59,659 bases of DNA from positions 1 through 59,659 of the forward strand of contig CADCGB010000020.1 of the NCBI GenBank assembly GCA_902800815.1, given 5' to 3'. The notes beneath the pieces were generated by a model. That model saw only the letters and a list, made by a program, of their open reading frames with translations, was not told the origin of the DNA and did no database searches. Of this stretch, positions 17,255-26,524 are shown one piece after another (within the stretch, counting starts at the first letter, position 1; every line of letters begins with the position of its first letter). The DNA is from Fibrobacter succinogenes. GTDB lineage: Bacteria; Fibrobacterota; Fibrobacteria; Fibrobacterales; Fibrobacteraceae. The position numbers and the translations under genes were made by a program.

Positions 17255-18718
17255 ATGGACAAGTTTGTCAGGGATTGCAAGAAGTTCTTCACGCGACTAC
17301 GCGTGCACCACTACATTGCGTTCGCAGTGGTGTTCGGCATTGGCATATTCAATGCCGTAACGGCGCTTTCGCCCATGATGAGTCAGAAGGAACTCGAGAG
17401 CAACATCGAGAAATCCTTCGAGAAATGGTGGGCCGAGGAAGGCGCCGCACAGTTCCGTACTGTGGGGCTTACCGATGACGAAAAGACAAAGATGCAGGAG
17501 TTCGTGCAGTACCGCGACCGCATACTCTCGGCGGGCAAGACCTTCGATATAGACGAACGCAAGAAGGCCATGAGGACAGAATTCCGCGAGTGGTGGGAAA
17601 TCGGCGGCGGGAAGGAAAAGTACACCCGCGAGCACGGAAAATACCCCACCGAAAAGGAATTCGAACGCGAATGCTACAAGTACATCAAGAACTACACCGA
17701 CAAGTTCTTGCGCTACAACATGGCGTACGTACCCAAGGACGGTGAAATTGAGCGCCTCACCACAAGCTGGCTGCTGTTCCCGAGTCTTGCGAGCTACCTG
17801 CTTTTTGCGCTACTGTTCCTTTTCGCCTACGTGATTATGTGCGAGCGCTGGGGCGTCCCCATTACCGCAGGGTTCTTCTTGCTACTCGCCGTTGGCGGCG
17901 GCCTGATTGTCGGAGTATTCACCGAGACAAGCCTCTTTAGCCACGCATACGTGGAACGCTACATGGGCGCAAGTATCGCGCTTGCCTTTATGCTGGGTGC
18001 CACAGCGTTCGACCACAACAAGGACGACGTGTCCGCAGTTGTGCGCGGGATAGCCGTGATGGGCATGTTGCTCGATGCCATCGTGAACATGTTCGTGAAC
18101 ACGGGAATATTTACCGCAACGGCTGTCGCATCTATCCCCATGTTCGGCCTGGGCGCACTCGCCGGCATCAAGATGCCCAAGCGCAGGAAGAGTTTCTCGG
18201 AATTGCGCAAGGAAGCACTGGAACACCGCATGAAGCAGACCGCCCAGAGGAACATTACCGCAGAACGCCACGCCAAAACGCGCATGCAGATGGATACCGG
18301 GTTCAGCGAGGCGCAGAAGGGTCACTACGATGCGGCGAAGGTCAACCTGTGCCAGGCAATGACAGGTATGCTGCAGGAACAGCCCCTCGATGCCGAGGGC
18401 CTGACAAAGCTTGCCGAACGCATGGTGAGCCCGAATTTGTTTATCGATGTGCCAAGCACGCAGTGGCTGGAATGGGGCGATGCGGCAAGGTCGCGCATGT
18501 GCTACGAGGCCGCGCTCTACCTGCTAGAAAAAGGGCTCAAGCTCGAAAAAGACGCAAAGATTGCAAGGCGCGCGCTATTCACCATCGGCGAGATACGCGT
18601 AAACCGCGGGATTGAACCTGAAGAAGGCATAAAGCGCCTGCAGAAGGTTGTCGAGATGAACGCCGAAGACCTGCTTGCAAAGCAGGCGAAGCGGATGCTG
18701 GAAAAAGCCGGCGCTTAA
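17255..18718 (+). CDS. Multi-pass membrane protein with C-terminal TPR-like region
   Basis: This protein of about 487 residues is not a family I recognise. An N-terminal span (IAFAVVFGIGIFNAV) is followed by a charged extracytoplasmic loop. Four or five further spans occupy roughly residues 165-310, and a helical cytoplasmic tail has TPR-like A/L-A-x-x-x-L-x-x-G repeats (FSEAQKGHYDAAKVNLCQAM; YEAALYLLEKGLKLEKDAKI). The TPR-like tail suggests protein-protein contact, plausibly with the adjoining kinase one base upstream. It ends at a bidirectional terminator. Confidence 0.75.
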   Translation: MDKFVRDCKKFFTRLRVHHYIAFAVVFGIGIFNAVTALSPMMSQKELESNIEKSFEKWWAEEGAAQFRTVGLTDDEKTKMQEFVQYRDRILSAGKTFDIDERKKAMRTEFREWWEIGGGKEKYTREHGKYPTEKEFERECYKYIKNYTDKFLRYNMAYVPKDGEIERLTTSWLLFPSLASYLLFALLFLFAYVIMCERWGVPITAGFFLLLAVGGGLIVGVFTETSLFSHAYVERYMGASIALAFMLGATAFDHNKDDVSAVVRGIAVMGMLLDAIVNMFVNTGIFTATAVASIPMFGLGALAGIKMPKRRKSFSELRKEALEHRMKQTAQRNITAERHAKTRMQMDTGFSEAQKGHYDAAKVNLCQAMTGMLQEQPLDAEGLTKLAERMVSPNLFIDVPSTQWLEWGDAARSRMCYEAALYLLEKGLKLEKDAKIARRALFTIGEIRVNRGIEPEEGIKRLQKVVEMNAEDLLAKQAKRMLEKAGA

Positions 18719-18720
18719 AA

Positions 18721-18756
18721 AAGCATCCCCGGCCTAGCCGGGGATGCCTTTATTTT
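18721..18756. terminator. Bidirectional terminator between convergent genes
   Basis: GCATCCCCGGC and GCCGGGGATGC form an 11-bp stem around CTA. It is followed by CTTTATTTT on plus and preceded by a run of A, which gives a T run on minus. It serves both the kinase run and galE. Confidence 0.88.
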
Positions 18757-18776
18757 CGCGGGGGCGACAAGAGGGC

Positions 18777-19754
18777 CTATTTCTCGTTGGCGAGATAGGC
18801 CTTCCAAGTCGTGGAAAGGAGCGTCTCCAGATCGCTGTACTGCGCCTTCCAGCCAAGAATCTCCAGGGCCTTCGCAGGGTTAGCCACAAGCGATGCCGGG
18901 TCGCCCGGGCGGCGCTCCACGATGCGGTACGGGCACTTGCGTCCGCTCACCTTCTCTGCCATGTGGATGACGTCGAGCACGGAACTCCCCTGCTGCACGC
19001 CGAGGTTCACGATGAGGCTCTCGTTGTTCTTCTGCAGGTAGTCGAACGCCATCCCGTGACCAATCGCGAGGTCGTTCACGTGGATGTAGTCGCGCACGCC
19101 CGTGCCATCGGGCGTATCGTAGTCGTTACCGAACACGAGCAGTTCCTTGCGCTTGCCGAGAATCGCTTCCATCACCACCGGGATAAGGTTCGCCGGGTTC
19201 TTCTCGAGCCCGCAAAGGCGGCCCTTCACATCGTAGCCCGCGGCGTTAAAATAGCGGAGAGCCGCAAACTTGATTCCGCGCAGCTGGTCGTACCACTTGA
19301 GGAACCCTTCGATGGCGAGTTTCGTGTAGCCGTAGTAGTTCTCGGGCTCGGTCGGGTGCTTTTCGTCAACCGGCTGATACTTCGGGGCGCCGTAGGTGGC
19401 CGCGGAACTCGAGAACACGAAATACTTCACGCCGGCAGCGGAGGCAGCGTTCAGGATGTTGATGGAACCCGTGATGTTGTTCACGCTGTACTTTTCGGGG
19501 TTAATCATCGACTCGCCGGCGGCCTTGAAGGCGGCCAGGTGCACGAGGCCCTCGGGCTTGAAATCGTTCAGGAACTTGCCTATCTCTTCGGGGTGCAGAA
19601 TGTCGCCCTTCACGAAGCCCGCCTCGGGGAACAGGTTCTGCTCGAGACCGCTGCTGAGGTTGTCAAAAACGCAGACTTCGTGCCCGCGGTCAAGAAGTTC
19701 ACGCGTCGTGTGGGATCCAATGTAGCCGGCACCGCCGATAACTGCAATCTTCAT
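18777..19754 (-). CDS. galE: UDP-glucose 4-epimerase
   Basis: This 325-residue extended short-chain dehydrogenase has GGAGYIGSH (residues 7-15), SSSAATYG and the YYGYTK catalytic Tyr/Lys. It interconverts UDP-glucose and UDP-galactose for envelope glycan synthesis and galactose use. The start at 19754 has an AAGGAA Shine-Dalgarno. The length is slightly shorter than E. coli GalE but typical for the family. Confidence 0.94.
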   Translation of the reverse strand: MKIAVIGGAGYIGSHTTRELLDRGHEVCVFDNLSSGLEQNLFPEAGFVKGDILHPEEIGKFLNDFKPEGLVHLAAFKAAGESMINPEKYSVNNITGSINILNAASAAGVKYFVFSSSAATYGAPKYQPVDEKHPTEPENYYGYTKLAIEGFLKWYDQLRGIKFAALRYFNAAGYDVKGRLCGLEKNPANLIPVVMEAILGKRKELLVFGNDYDTPDGTGVRDYIHVNDLAIGHGMAFDYLQKNNESLIVNLGVQQGSSVLDVIHMAEKVSGRKCPYRIVERRPGDPASLVANPAKALEILGWKAQYSDLETLLSTTWKAYLANEK

Positions 19755-19795
19755 GTCTTTTCCTTTTTTCTAGACGCCCGCCGGAGCGGGACCTG

Positions 19796-20839
19796 TTATA
19801 AAATTAGCATTCCATCGCCGTAACTGAACAGCTTCATCTTGTTCTCGACCGCCATCTTATAGGCTGCGAGCGTGTTTTCACGCCCATAGAAGGCCGAAAC
19901 CAGCAAGATGAGCGAACTCTTGGGCCAGTGGAAGTTCGTGAGGAGCCCGTCCACAATCTTGTAGCGGTAGCCCGGATAGAAGAACGCATGCGTCACGCCC
20001 GACTGCGCCTTCACGATTCCGTTCGCATCGGCAATCGTCTCCACGACACGCGTGCTCGTTGTACCCACGGTAACAATGCGCCCGCCATCGCGCTTGGCCT
20101 TGTTGATGATCTCGGCGTTTTCCTTCGTGAGTTCGTAATGCTCGCCGTGCATCTTGTGCTGGGTAAAATCCTCGACCGAAATGTTCTGGAACGTGCCCGG
20201 CCCTACGTGCAAGGTGACCTCGGCAACATATACGCCTTTCGCCTTGAGGTCGGCCAGCATCTGTTCGCTAAAGTGCAGGCTTGCCGTAGGGGCGGCAACG
20301 GCACCCGAATACTTCGCGAAAATAGTCTGGTAGGCCTTCTTGTCGTCCTCATCGTCGGGGCGGTTTATGTACGGAGGAAGCGGTACGTGGCCCTCGCGGT
20401 TCATCACCGCCTCGAGTTCCACAGGTGTTACCGCAAAGCGCAATACGCGCGCGCCATCCTCGTGAATGTCTTCCACGACAGCCTTCACGCCAGCAATCTC
20501 AAGTTCGCGCCCTATCTTGAAGGCCTTGCCCGGGCGGACCTGCGCCTCGTAGCGGGCGCTGCCGTCCTCCGCCGGGATGAGCGACTGCACAAGGAGGGTC
20601 TCCACCTCTCCGCCGTGCAGCGTATGCCCGAACAGGCGCGCGGGAATCACCTTCGTGTTGTTCACCACCAGGCAGTCGCCGGGGCGGAACAGTTCCACGA
20701 TTTCCGGCGCCTTCATGATGCGGCGTTCGCCGCCATCCTTGGGGCAATGCAATATACGCGTCTTGCCCTTGCCCGCCGTGCGGCTTGCAATGAGTTCCTT
20801 CGGGAATTCGAAGGTATAGTCCGAAAGGTTATGTTCCAT
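19796..20839 (-). CDS. queA: S-adenosylmethionine:tRNA ribosyltransferase-isomerase
   Basis: This 347-residue enzyme makes epoxyqueuosine in tRNA by transferring the ribosyl part of SAM to preQ1. Diagnostic segments are DYTFEFPKELIAS at the start, FRPGDCLVVNNTKVIPARLFG, LHVGPGTFQNI, and THAFFYPGYRYKIVDGLLTNFH. A long upstream extension of the frame lies over the WYL gene, so ATG 20839 is the real start. It begins 2 nt after the WYL stop, making co-transcription likely. Confidence 0.95.
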   Translation of the reverse strand: MEHNLSDYTFEFPKELIASRTAGKGKTRILHCPKDGGERRIMKAPEIVELFRPGDCLVVNNTKVIPARLFGHTLHGGEVETLLVQSLIPAEDGSARYEAQVRPGKAFKIGRELEIAGVKAVVEDIHEDGARVLRFAVTPVELEAVMNREGHVPLPPYINRPDDEDDKKAYQTIFAKYSGAVAAPTASLHFSEQMLADLKAKGVYVAEVTLHVGPGTFQNISVEDFTQHKMHGEHYELTKENAEIINKAKRDGGRIVTVGTTSTRVVETIADANGIVKAQSGVTHAFFYPGYRYKIVDGLLTNFHWPKSSLILLVSAFYGRENTLAAYKMAVENKMKLFSYGDGMLIL

Positions 20840-20841
20840 CT

Positions 20842-21825
20842 TTACTTTGCCTGCATGGATGCCAGCGCATCCTTGAGCATCTTGACAACATCCGCCTTGA
20901 GCGATTCCGGCTTCAGGATTTTCACGTTCGGAGAAACGCCCAGGAGCCACGTCTTGAAATCCGGCGTAATGCGGATTTTCAGGTCCACAATCATGTTCTT
21001 GTTCTTGTCCATGCGCAGGCTTGCCTGCGGATGGAAACTCGACTTCGCGAACTGCGTCTGGAGCCACTTGGATTCCGGACCAATCAGGAGCGAAACCTCC
21101 TGCGGCTTGCTCGTATCGGTGTACTTGCCAAATGCATACTGGTAATGAATCGCCGGGTCAAAATGCATCGGCTGCACGCTCTCATTCGTGACATTCACGC
21201 TCACGATGTTCTCAAACATGTAGTTCTTGAAAATCTGGGTCTCGTCATACGTATCGTCGGCCGCAATCAGGTACAGCGTATCCATTCGCATAATGACTTT
21301 CACCGGACTCACCACGATTTCATCGGAATCTTCCGCACGCGCAGAATACTTGTAGTTGATGCGAATCTTGAAGCCCTCGCGGATGGCCTTCAGCACCTTG
21401 TTCACCATGGTATCTACGATATGGTTATCGCAGAACGGGCCGTAATCGAGAATGTAGTTCGGGTCAAGCGTAACCGCCTCGGCCTTGAACTCATCGGGGT
21501 CGGTCGTCGAGAGCATATCGATAATCTTGTCAACCATCTTACGGTTCTTCATGTCGGCCGGGTTGGACGAGAACGACTTCTTGAGCTTCTCGAGTTTCTT
21601 GACAACTTCCTGGTTAAAGTTCGCTGCATCATCGGTCTGGATTACATAGCGGGTTTCGCCTTCCGTCTTAATCTTGTGCAGGCCACAGTTTTCGGCCATA
21701 ATTACTTCAATGTGGCGGAACATGGTACGTTCGCTGCAACCAAGCGCATCAGCCAGCTGCTTGATCGTCATCGGATTTTTCAGTTTGGCCTTCACCAGAT
21801 TGATTTTCTCGTATCCAGATGCCAT
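20842..21825 (-). CDS. WYL-domain transcriptional regulator
   Basis: This 327-residue protein has an N-terminal winged-helix (MTIKQLADALGCSERTMFRHI, with helix-turn-helix spacing) and a C-terminal WYL domain (MDTLYLIAADDTY replacing the usual WYLIAYD). WYL regulators bind ligands or single-stranded nucleic acid and control varied targets, including defence and metabolism. No operator is obvious. It sits between a zinc-ribbon/BON gene and queA, all on minus and closely spaced. Confidence 0.85.
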   Translation of the reverse strand: MASGYEKINLVKAKLKNPMTIKQLADALGCSERTMFRHIEVIMAENCGLHKIKTEGETRYVIQTDDAANFNQEVVKKLEKLKKSFSSNPADMKNRKMVDKIIDMLSTTDPDEFKAEAVTLDPNYILDYGPFCDNHIVDTMVNKVLKAIREGFKIRINYKYSARAEDSDEIVVSPVKVIMRMDTLYLIAADDTYDETQIFKNYMFENIVSVNVTNESVQPMHFDPAIHYQYAFGKYTDTSKPQEVSLLIGPESKWLQTQFAKSSFHPQASLRMDKNKNMIVDLKIRITPDFKTWLLGVSPNVKILKPESLKADVVKMLKDALASMQAK

Positions 21826-21843
21826 GCATACTCCTTTTTTAGT

Positions 21844-23088
21844 TTATTCAACAACCCTAAGTCTGTTCTCGACCGATGTCGAAAAAGCCTTCTTCATCGC
21901 ATTCACCAATGCGAACTGTTTTTGTATCGACGACCGCACGCGCCCTTCGAGCAGGTAGTGGTCATCCACGTAAGATACCTTGATTTTTGCACCCTGAAAG
22001 CGCGGATTCAGCGAGAAGCTGCGCTCCATCTCCTCGCAAGCGCCGCTATTCTCCAATTTCGATTCGGGGACAGCGACCATGTTAAACGAAAGGTCCTGAA
22101 TCCCCGGGATTTCGGCAATTCGGTTTTCCAGTTCCTTCGGGCGAGTTTCCTCGAAGCAAAAGAGCGACACGCGCACCTTGCCCTGTTGCACCTCGACATT
22201 GTAGTTAAACACGTTTCGCCCGAACGATTCCAGGAGCATATACACCTTGTTCTCGATGTAGGCATCCGTAATGCCCGGCTCCGGGAGGATTCTCGTAAAG
22301 TCGACGCATCCGCGTATACGCGGCATGCTGTTGATACAGGCCTGCAGCGTACGCTTCACCAAAAAACTACGCACGAGGCCATCCAGGTAAACAACCCCCT
22401 GCCCCGCCGTAACCGACACGCGTCGCATATCATCGGGGAAAAGCTGACGCAGCCTGTTCTGCACTCCTTCGGACAGTTTGTCGTTCGGGATATTCTGCGC
22501 GTTCTCGGGCAAGGTAATGAACAGCACCGAGGCATCCTCAAGCAATACCGCAAGCTTGTCCTTGCTGCCGTCCGTCACAAGCCCCACCGCAACACCGAAC
22601 TTGTTACGTATGGCATGGAAAACGTGATCGCCCAAAAGCGTCTGCGCGCTCTGTGCCGGCAGCAGGCGGTAGCCCTCCGGAGACTTCTCGTCGATCTCGT
22701 GCACGCGTTCGAGCTCTATCTTCCTGTCGGGGCCACCATCATAGTTCATGATGAACACATCCTTGTCGGCAGTCTGGAAAATGCTCTTGACAACGCCCGG
22801 CTTGGGAGCCTCCTTAAAGTACAGCCAGTTGCCCGCCGCAATGCGGCTATAGCCGTATATCTTGGTGTAGTCGCCGGCATCGGCGGGGTGCGAAAACGCG
22901 AACTCGTGCGAGAAGGCGACAAACGCCGACTGGCAATGTTCGCACACACACAGTAACGGTATGCGGGGCTTCATGCCCCCGTAGGTCGAATACGGCTCAC
23001 GCGCAAATAGCCCATGGTCCATTACCTGACGGCAACGGCAGCAGAATAACCTCTGCGAATGGATCCTATGGGGGAATAGGTTGCGCAT
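21844..23088 (-). CDS. Zinc-ribbon protein with BON-like repeats
   Basis: This 414-residue protein starts with a possible zinc ribbon (CCRCRQ near residue 17, then CVCEHCQ near residue 48). The second half contains three BON-like alpha/beta repeats, such as VSVTAGQGVVYLDGLVRSF and IKVSYVDDHYLLEGRVRSS. BON domains usually bind membrane surfaces or phospholipids; here there is no signal peptide, so the location is uncertain. Its function is unknown. It is placed downstream of gltX across a 46-nt spacer with an interspersed repeat. Confidence 0.7.
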   Translation of the reverse strand: MRNLFPHRIHSQRLFCCRCRQVMDHGLFAREPYSTYGGMKPRIPLLCVCEHCQSAFVAFSHEFAFSHPADAGDYTKIYGYSRIAAGNWLYFKEAPKPGVVKSIFQTADKDVFIMNYDGGPDRKIELERVHEIDEKSPEGYRLLPAQSAQTLLGDHVFHAIRNKFGVAVGLVTDGSKDKLAVLLEDASVLFITLPENAQNIPNDKLSEGVQNRLRQLFPDDMRRVSVTAGQGVVYLDGLVRSFLVKRTLQACINSMPRIRGCVDFTRILPEPGITDAYIENKVYMLLESFGRNVFNYNVEVQQGKVRVSLFCFEETRPKELENRIAEIPGIQDLSFNMVAVPESKLENSGACEEMERSFSLNPRFQGAKIKVSYVDDHYLLEGRVRSSIQKQFALVNAMKKAFSTSVENRLRVVE

Positions 23089-23097
23089 TATTCTAAC

Positions 23098-23136
23098 GTG
23101 TCATCCTGAGCGGAACGCAGTGGAGTCGAAGGATCT
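23098..23136. repeat. Interspersed GTCATCCTGAGC...GAAGGATCT repeat
   Basis: The element has GTGTCATCCTGAGC at one end and GTCGAAGGATCT at the other, with an internal GCGGAACGCAGTGGAG. This type of element is widely dispersed in bacterial genomes. It abuts the gltX stop codon, so the repeat lies in the 3' untranslated region or operon spacer. Confidence 0.65.
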
Positions 23137-24604
23137 ATTTCATCAACGGCATCGCCACGTCGATGCGGCGGAGCACTTCTTCCTTGCCGATGATTTCGAA
23201 CATTTCCCAGAGGCCGGGGCCAGCGGTAACACCGGAAACAGCGAGACGCGGAGCACCGACGAGTTCACCGACCTTGTGGCCGCAACGTTCGGCGAGGTCG
23301 TAGAAACCCTTCTCGATGACCGGGGTCTTGAAATCTTCGATGGAAGCGAGCATGTCGCGAACGAGCGTGGCGACTTCCTTGGAGCCTTCGCCGAAGTGCT
23401 TCTTAGCGCCCTTTTCGTCGTAGGTCGTCGGAGCCACAAAGAAGTACACAGCCATGTCGGCCAGGTCCTGCACAAAGTGGGCACGCGGCTTGAGCTGCTT
23501 CACGATTTCGTCGAGACGGGCTTCCGGCTCGTTGGAAAGGTCGATACCCTTTGCGGCAAGGCCTTCCTTCATGATTCCCTTGAGGAATGCATCGTCGCAC
23601 ATATGGATGTGCTGGCCGTTCATCCACTGCAACTTCTTCTCGTCGAAGCTGGCGGACTTCGGGTTGATGCGTTCGAGCGTGAAGCTTTCGACCATTTCCT
23701 TAATGGTCATGACTTCGCGGTCGTCGCCCGGGTTCCAGCCGAGGAGCGCGAGGTAGTTCACGAGCGTTTCGGGCAGGTAGCCGAGGTCGCGGAAGTCGCC
23801 CACAGAGGCAGCGCCCTTACGCTTACTGAGCTTACCGCCGTTCTTGTCGAGAATCACCGGCAGGTGGCACCATACGGGCGGTTGCCAGCCAAATGCCTTG
23901 TACAGCAGTTCGTGCTTAGGCGTAGAACTAATCCATTCATCACCGCGGAGCACGTGCGTCGTACCCATCAGGTGGTCGTCCACGACGCTTGCAAAGTGGT
24001 AGGTCGGGTAACCGTCGCGCTTGATGAGCACGAGGTCGTCCAGAAGTTCATTCTGGTAGCTGATGTGGCCGCGGATTATGTCGTCGAATTCGGTGACGCC
24101 CGTCTCCGGCACCTTGAAGCGGATGACGGCCTTTTCGCCGGCGGCGATGCGGGCTTCGGCTTCTTCGCGAGTAATGTTACGGCAATGGCGGTCGTAACCC
24201 GTGACCGGCACGTGAGACTTTTCCTGCTCGGCACGGACTTCCTGCAGGCGTTCTTCGGTGCAGAAGCAGTAGTAGGCACAGCCGGCATCCAAGAGCTTCT
24301 TGATTTCGCGGTGGTAGATGTCGAGGCGTTCGCTCTGGAAGTACGGACCACAGTCGCCTTCGCAACCCGGACCCTCGTCCCACTGGAGGCCGAGCCACTT
24401 GAGGTCGCGCATCAGGTCGTGCAGCGCAGTCTCGTTGTAACGCTTGCGGTCGGTATCTTCGATACGCAGGTAGAACGTGCCACCCATGTGCTTTGCAAAG
24501 AAGTAGTTGTATATAGCGGTACGTGCACCGCCCACATGCAGGTAGCCCGTGGGGCTCGGGGCAAAACGGACGCGGACAGGACGTGTTGCAGAATTTTCGC
24601 TCAT
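23135..24604 (-). CDS. gltX: Glutamate-tRNA ligase
   Basis: This 489-residue class I synthetase charges tRNA-Glu. The HIGH-type motif is FAPSPTGYLHVGGARTA. The KMSKS-type motif is KLSKRKGAAS. A cysteine cluster in CAYYCFCTEERL (residues 98-110) resembles the zinc site of bacterial GluRS. It is a typical length. The 116-nt gap upstream holds nothing I recognise. Confidence 0.95.
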   Translation of the reverse strand: MSENSATRPVRVRFAPSPTGYLHVGGARTAIYNYFFAKHMGGTFYLRIEDTDRKRYNETALHDLMRDLKWLGLQWDEGPGCEGDCGPYFQSERLDIYHREIKKLLDAGCAYYCFCTEERLQEVRAEQEKSHVPVTGYDRHCRNITREEAEARIAAGEKAVIRFKVPETGVTEFDDIIRGHISYQNELLDDLVLIKRDGYPTYHFASVVDDHLMGTTHVLRGDEWISSTPKHELLYKAFGWQPPVWCHLPVILDKNGGKLSKRKGAASVGDFRDLGYLPETLVNYLALLGWNPGDDREVMTIKEMVESFTLERINPKSASFDEKKLQWMNGQHIHMCDDAFLKGIMKEGLAAKGIDLSNEPEARLDEIVKQLKPRAHFVQDLADMAVYFFVAPTTYDEKGAKKHFGEGSKEVATLVRDMLASIEDFKTPVIEKGFYDLAERCGHKVGELVGAPRLAVSGVTAGPGLWEMFEIIGKEEVLRRIDVAMPLMK

Positions 24605-24720
24605 ATTTTCCTCTTAAAAAATTCAAATACCCTGCACAACACCGCACAGGAGTTTTCCGTGTCAAAAAATAGCAATTTATGGAGTGAAGGCTATAAGGTT
24701 CTACGTATACAGCAGCCAAA

Positions 24721-26373
24721 TTAGCGGGGCTGCAAAGCAGGCCAGTTCATGGACTGGTTCAAGTAGGTCGTAATGTTCCAGGCATCACCCCGGATAGAGC
24801 CCGAGAAGAAGAGTTCGTCAATGTTCCCATGGAAACCGCCAATCTGGAAATTCGCACCCTCGTAGCGCTCGCCGTCCCACGGTTCTCGGACACCCTTTAT
24901 CGAAATCTTCTTCTTGTCTATGAACAACGTAGCATTCTCGCCACGGCGCTCAAACGCGATATACCTGAAATCGTTCCGACTAAACTGCACTTCGCCGCTC
25001 GCAAAGTACAGCCTGTAGCCTGCGGCGTCGGCGCTGTCCAAACTCGCATCCGTACTCGCCTCATGGTAGATGCTGAACACGAGTCCGCTATCCGGGTCAT
25101 ACTTCAGGTCGTACTGGCGATCGCCCTTGCTAAAGATAGTCGCACTAGAATCACCATCTATGCTGAGCCACACCGAGAACGCTATGTCGTCCTCGAACTT
25201 CCTGTTATAATCACTAGCCTTGCTGCTGTCACTTGCGGCCGTTCCGTAATATGTAACGTAGGCGTTCTTGTTTGTAAGTACAAGCGAAGTACCGACTGCG
25301 CCACGATTCTCGAGAATTACGTCCTTTGCGCTACCCTCTCCAAAGGATTGCTCCGAAGCATCCGATAAGTCCGTGACGGGATCCATATGGAATACACCGG
25401 TGTAGCGCCTGCTAGTCGGGAAAACGTCCTTCGCATACATCGGGTCCTTCGCCGTATTCATCGTAATTTCAATGGAATCACCCACGTTCAGGGAGTCCAA
25501 GCGCATCCAGATTACGCCTCCCCTATTGGCCCTGTCGAATATAGGCATCGCAATCGGCAGCTGTTTCGAACGCGAGCCATCAGCCGAAATGCGGGTAGCC
25601 TCCCAGCGCCCTGCAAGGTTCGAGAAACTCTCGTAACCGGGGGTAAGCGTATCCAGGCGCAATACCATCGGGATATCCGTCAGCACTGCGAGCGAATCCA
25701 CGCCTTCGGGCAGGTCAATCGGGGCAACAAACGAGAACGAGAGCGACTCGCCCGCCTTCGTGTCCCTCTCGGGTTCAACAACCACGCTATCGAAGTAAAT
25801 CGGCGCTTCCCCGTCCATCTCGACAACCAGGTCGAGCGTACCCGCAGGCAGGTCACCCATCACAATACGGCCATCGATAAGCCAGACCTCCCTGCTGATG
25901 GTAGAACCCACCACAGAAACAGTCACCTGTTCGTCCAAGAGCATGTCGGGCAAGAGCAGCGTCACGGAGCCCGTATCTAGCACGGTATCGCGGCGCGAGC
26001 CCATGTCGCTTGCCGTAAGCCCGCGCACCAGAAGCCTCTTCTTCGTGAAGCTGTGGTAAGCCTCTAGCGAGAACTCGCCTTCAGGCAGGGAATCAAACCT
26101 GTACTCGCCCTCGTTGTTCGTCACGGTCCAGAACGCATCGGGGAGTGTATCGCCCGCAACCGGGTTAAAGTCGCTCGGCACGCACATGATGTGCGCTGTC
26201 GGGGCGGCCCTACCGTCATCGAGCACCAGCACGTTCGCCAGTTCCGGCGAACCGGTCTCGGCACTGTTACCTGCGAACACATCGTCGTCGCTAGAACACG
26301 CCGAAAGGAGCACCACTGCACACGCAATAGCGCCCCAGAACCACAAAACGGGCTTTCTCTGTCCTAAACTCAT
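24721..26373 (-). CDS. LamG-like lipoprotein with N-terminal carboxypeptidase-regulatory-like domain
   Basis: This protein of about 550 residues starts with a lipobox (VVLLSACSSDDD). An early beta domain (VTNNEGEYRFDSLPEGEFSLEAYHS) resembles a carboxypeptidase-regulatory-like module. The C-terminal 200 residues look like a LamG/concanavalin-type jelly roll (FEDDIAFSVWLSIDGDSSATIFSKGDRQYDLKYDP, key run SVWLSIDGDSSATIFSKG). It probably sits in the outer envelope and binds carbohydrate or surface proteins, but no enzyme motif is visible. The ORF opens at a TTG; ATG 26373 is the likelier start. Confidence 0.78.
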   Translation of the reverse strand: MSLGQRKPVLWFWGAIACAVVLLSACSSDDDVFAGNSAETGSPELANVLVLDDGRAAPTAHIMCVPSDFNPVAGDTLPDAFWTVTNNEGEYRFDSLPEGEFSLEAYHSFTKKRLLVRGLTASDMGSRRDTVLDTGSVTLLLPDMLLDEQVTVSVVGSTISREVWLIDGRIVMGDLPAGTLDLVVEMDGEAPIYFDSVVVEPERDTKAGESLSFSFVAPIDLPEGVDSLAVLTDIPMVLRLDTLTPGYESFSNLAGRWEATRISADGSRSKQLPIAMPIFDRANRGGVIWMRLDSLNVGDSIEITMNTAKDPMYAKDVFPTSRRYTGVFHMDPVTDLSDASEQSFGEGSAKDVILENRGAVGTSLVLTNKNAYVTYYGTAASDSSKASDYNRKFEDDIAFSVWLSIDGDSSATIFSKGDRQYDLKYDPDSGLVFSIYHEASTDASLDSADAAGYRLYFASGEVQFSRNDFRYIAFERRGENATLFIDKKKISIKGVREPWDGERYEGANFQIGGFHGNIDELFFSGSIRGDAWNITTYLNQSMNWPALQPR

Positions 26374-26430
26374 CTTCACCAATATAAATATAATTTCATA
26401 GCGTCCTTTTCGGGCATGCGCCTAAAACTT

Positions 26431-26458
26431 GCCGTTGCCCGCAGACAACGGCTTTTTT
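26431..26458 (+). terminator. Orphan intrinsic terminator
   Basis: GCCGTTG (26431-26437) and CAACGGC (26446-26452) pair and are followed by six T. It lies between divergent genes, with no plus-strand gene upstream to terminate, so it may end a small or antisense transcript or act as an attenuator. Confidence 0.7.
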
Positions 26459-26524
26459 GTGAAAAAATCGTGTTTTTTTGTTAAAAACGCAACTTTTCGC
26501 CGATTCTTGATATATATTGAGGGT

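Noticed and set aside
15250..17292. A 680-codon minus-strand frame over the LOG and kinase genes
   Set aside because: The opposite strand encodes motif-bearing proteins, so this is a shadow.
21031..22956. A 641-codon plus-strand frame over the WYL and BON genes
   Set aside because: Antisense to genes with helix-turn-helix and BON features; composition is typical of a shadow.
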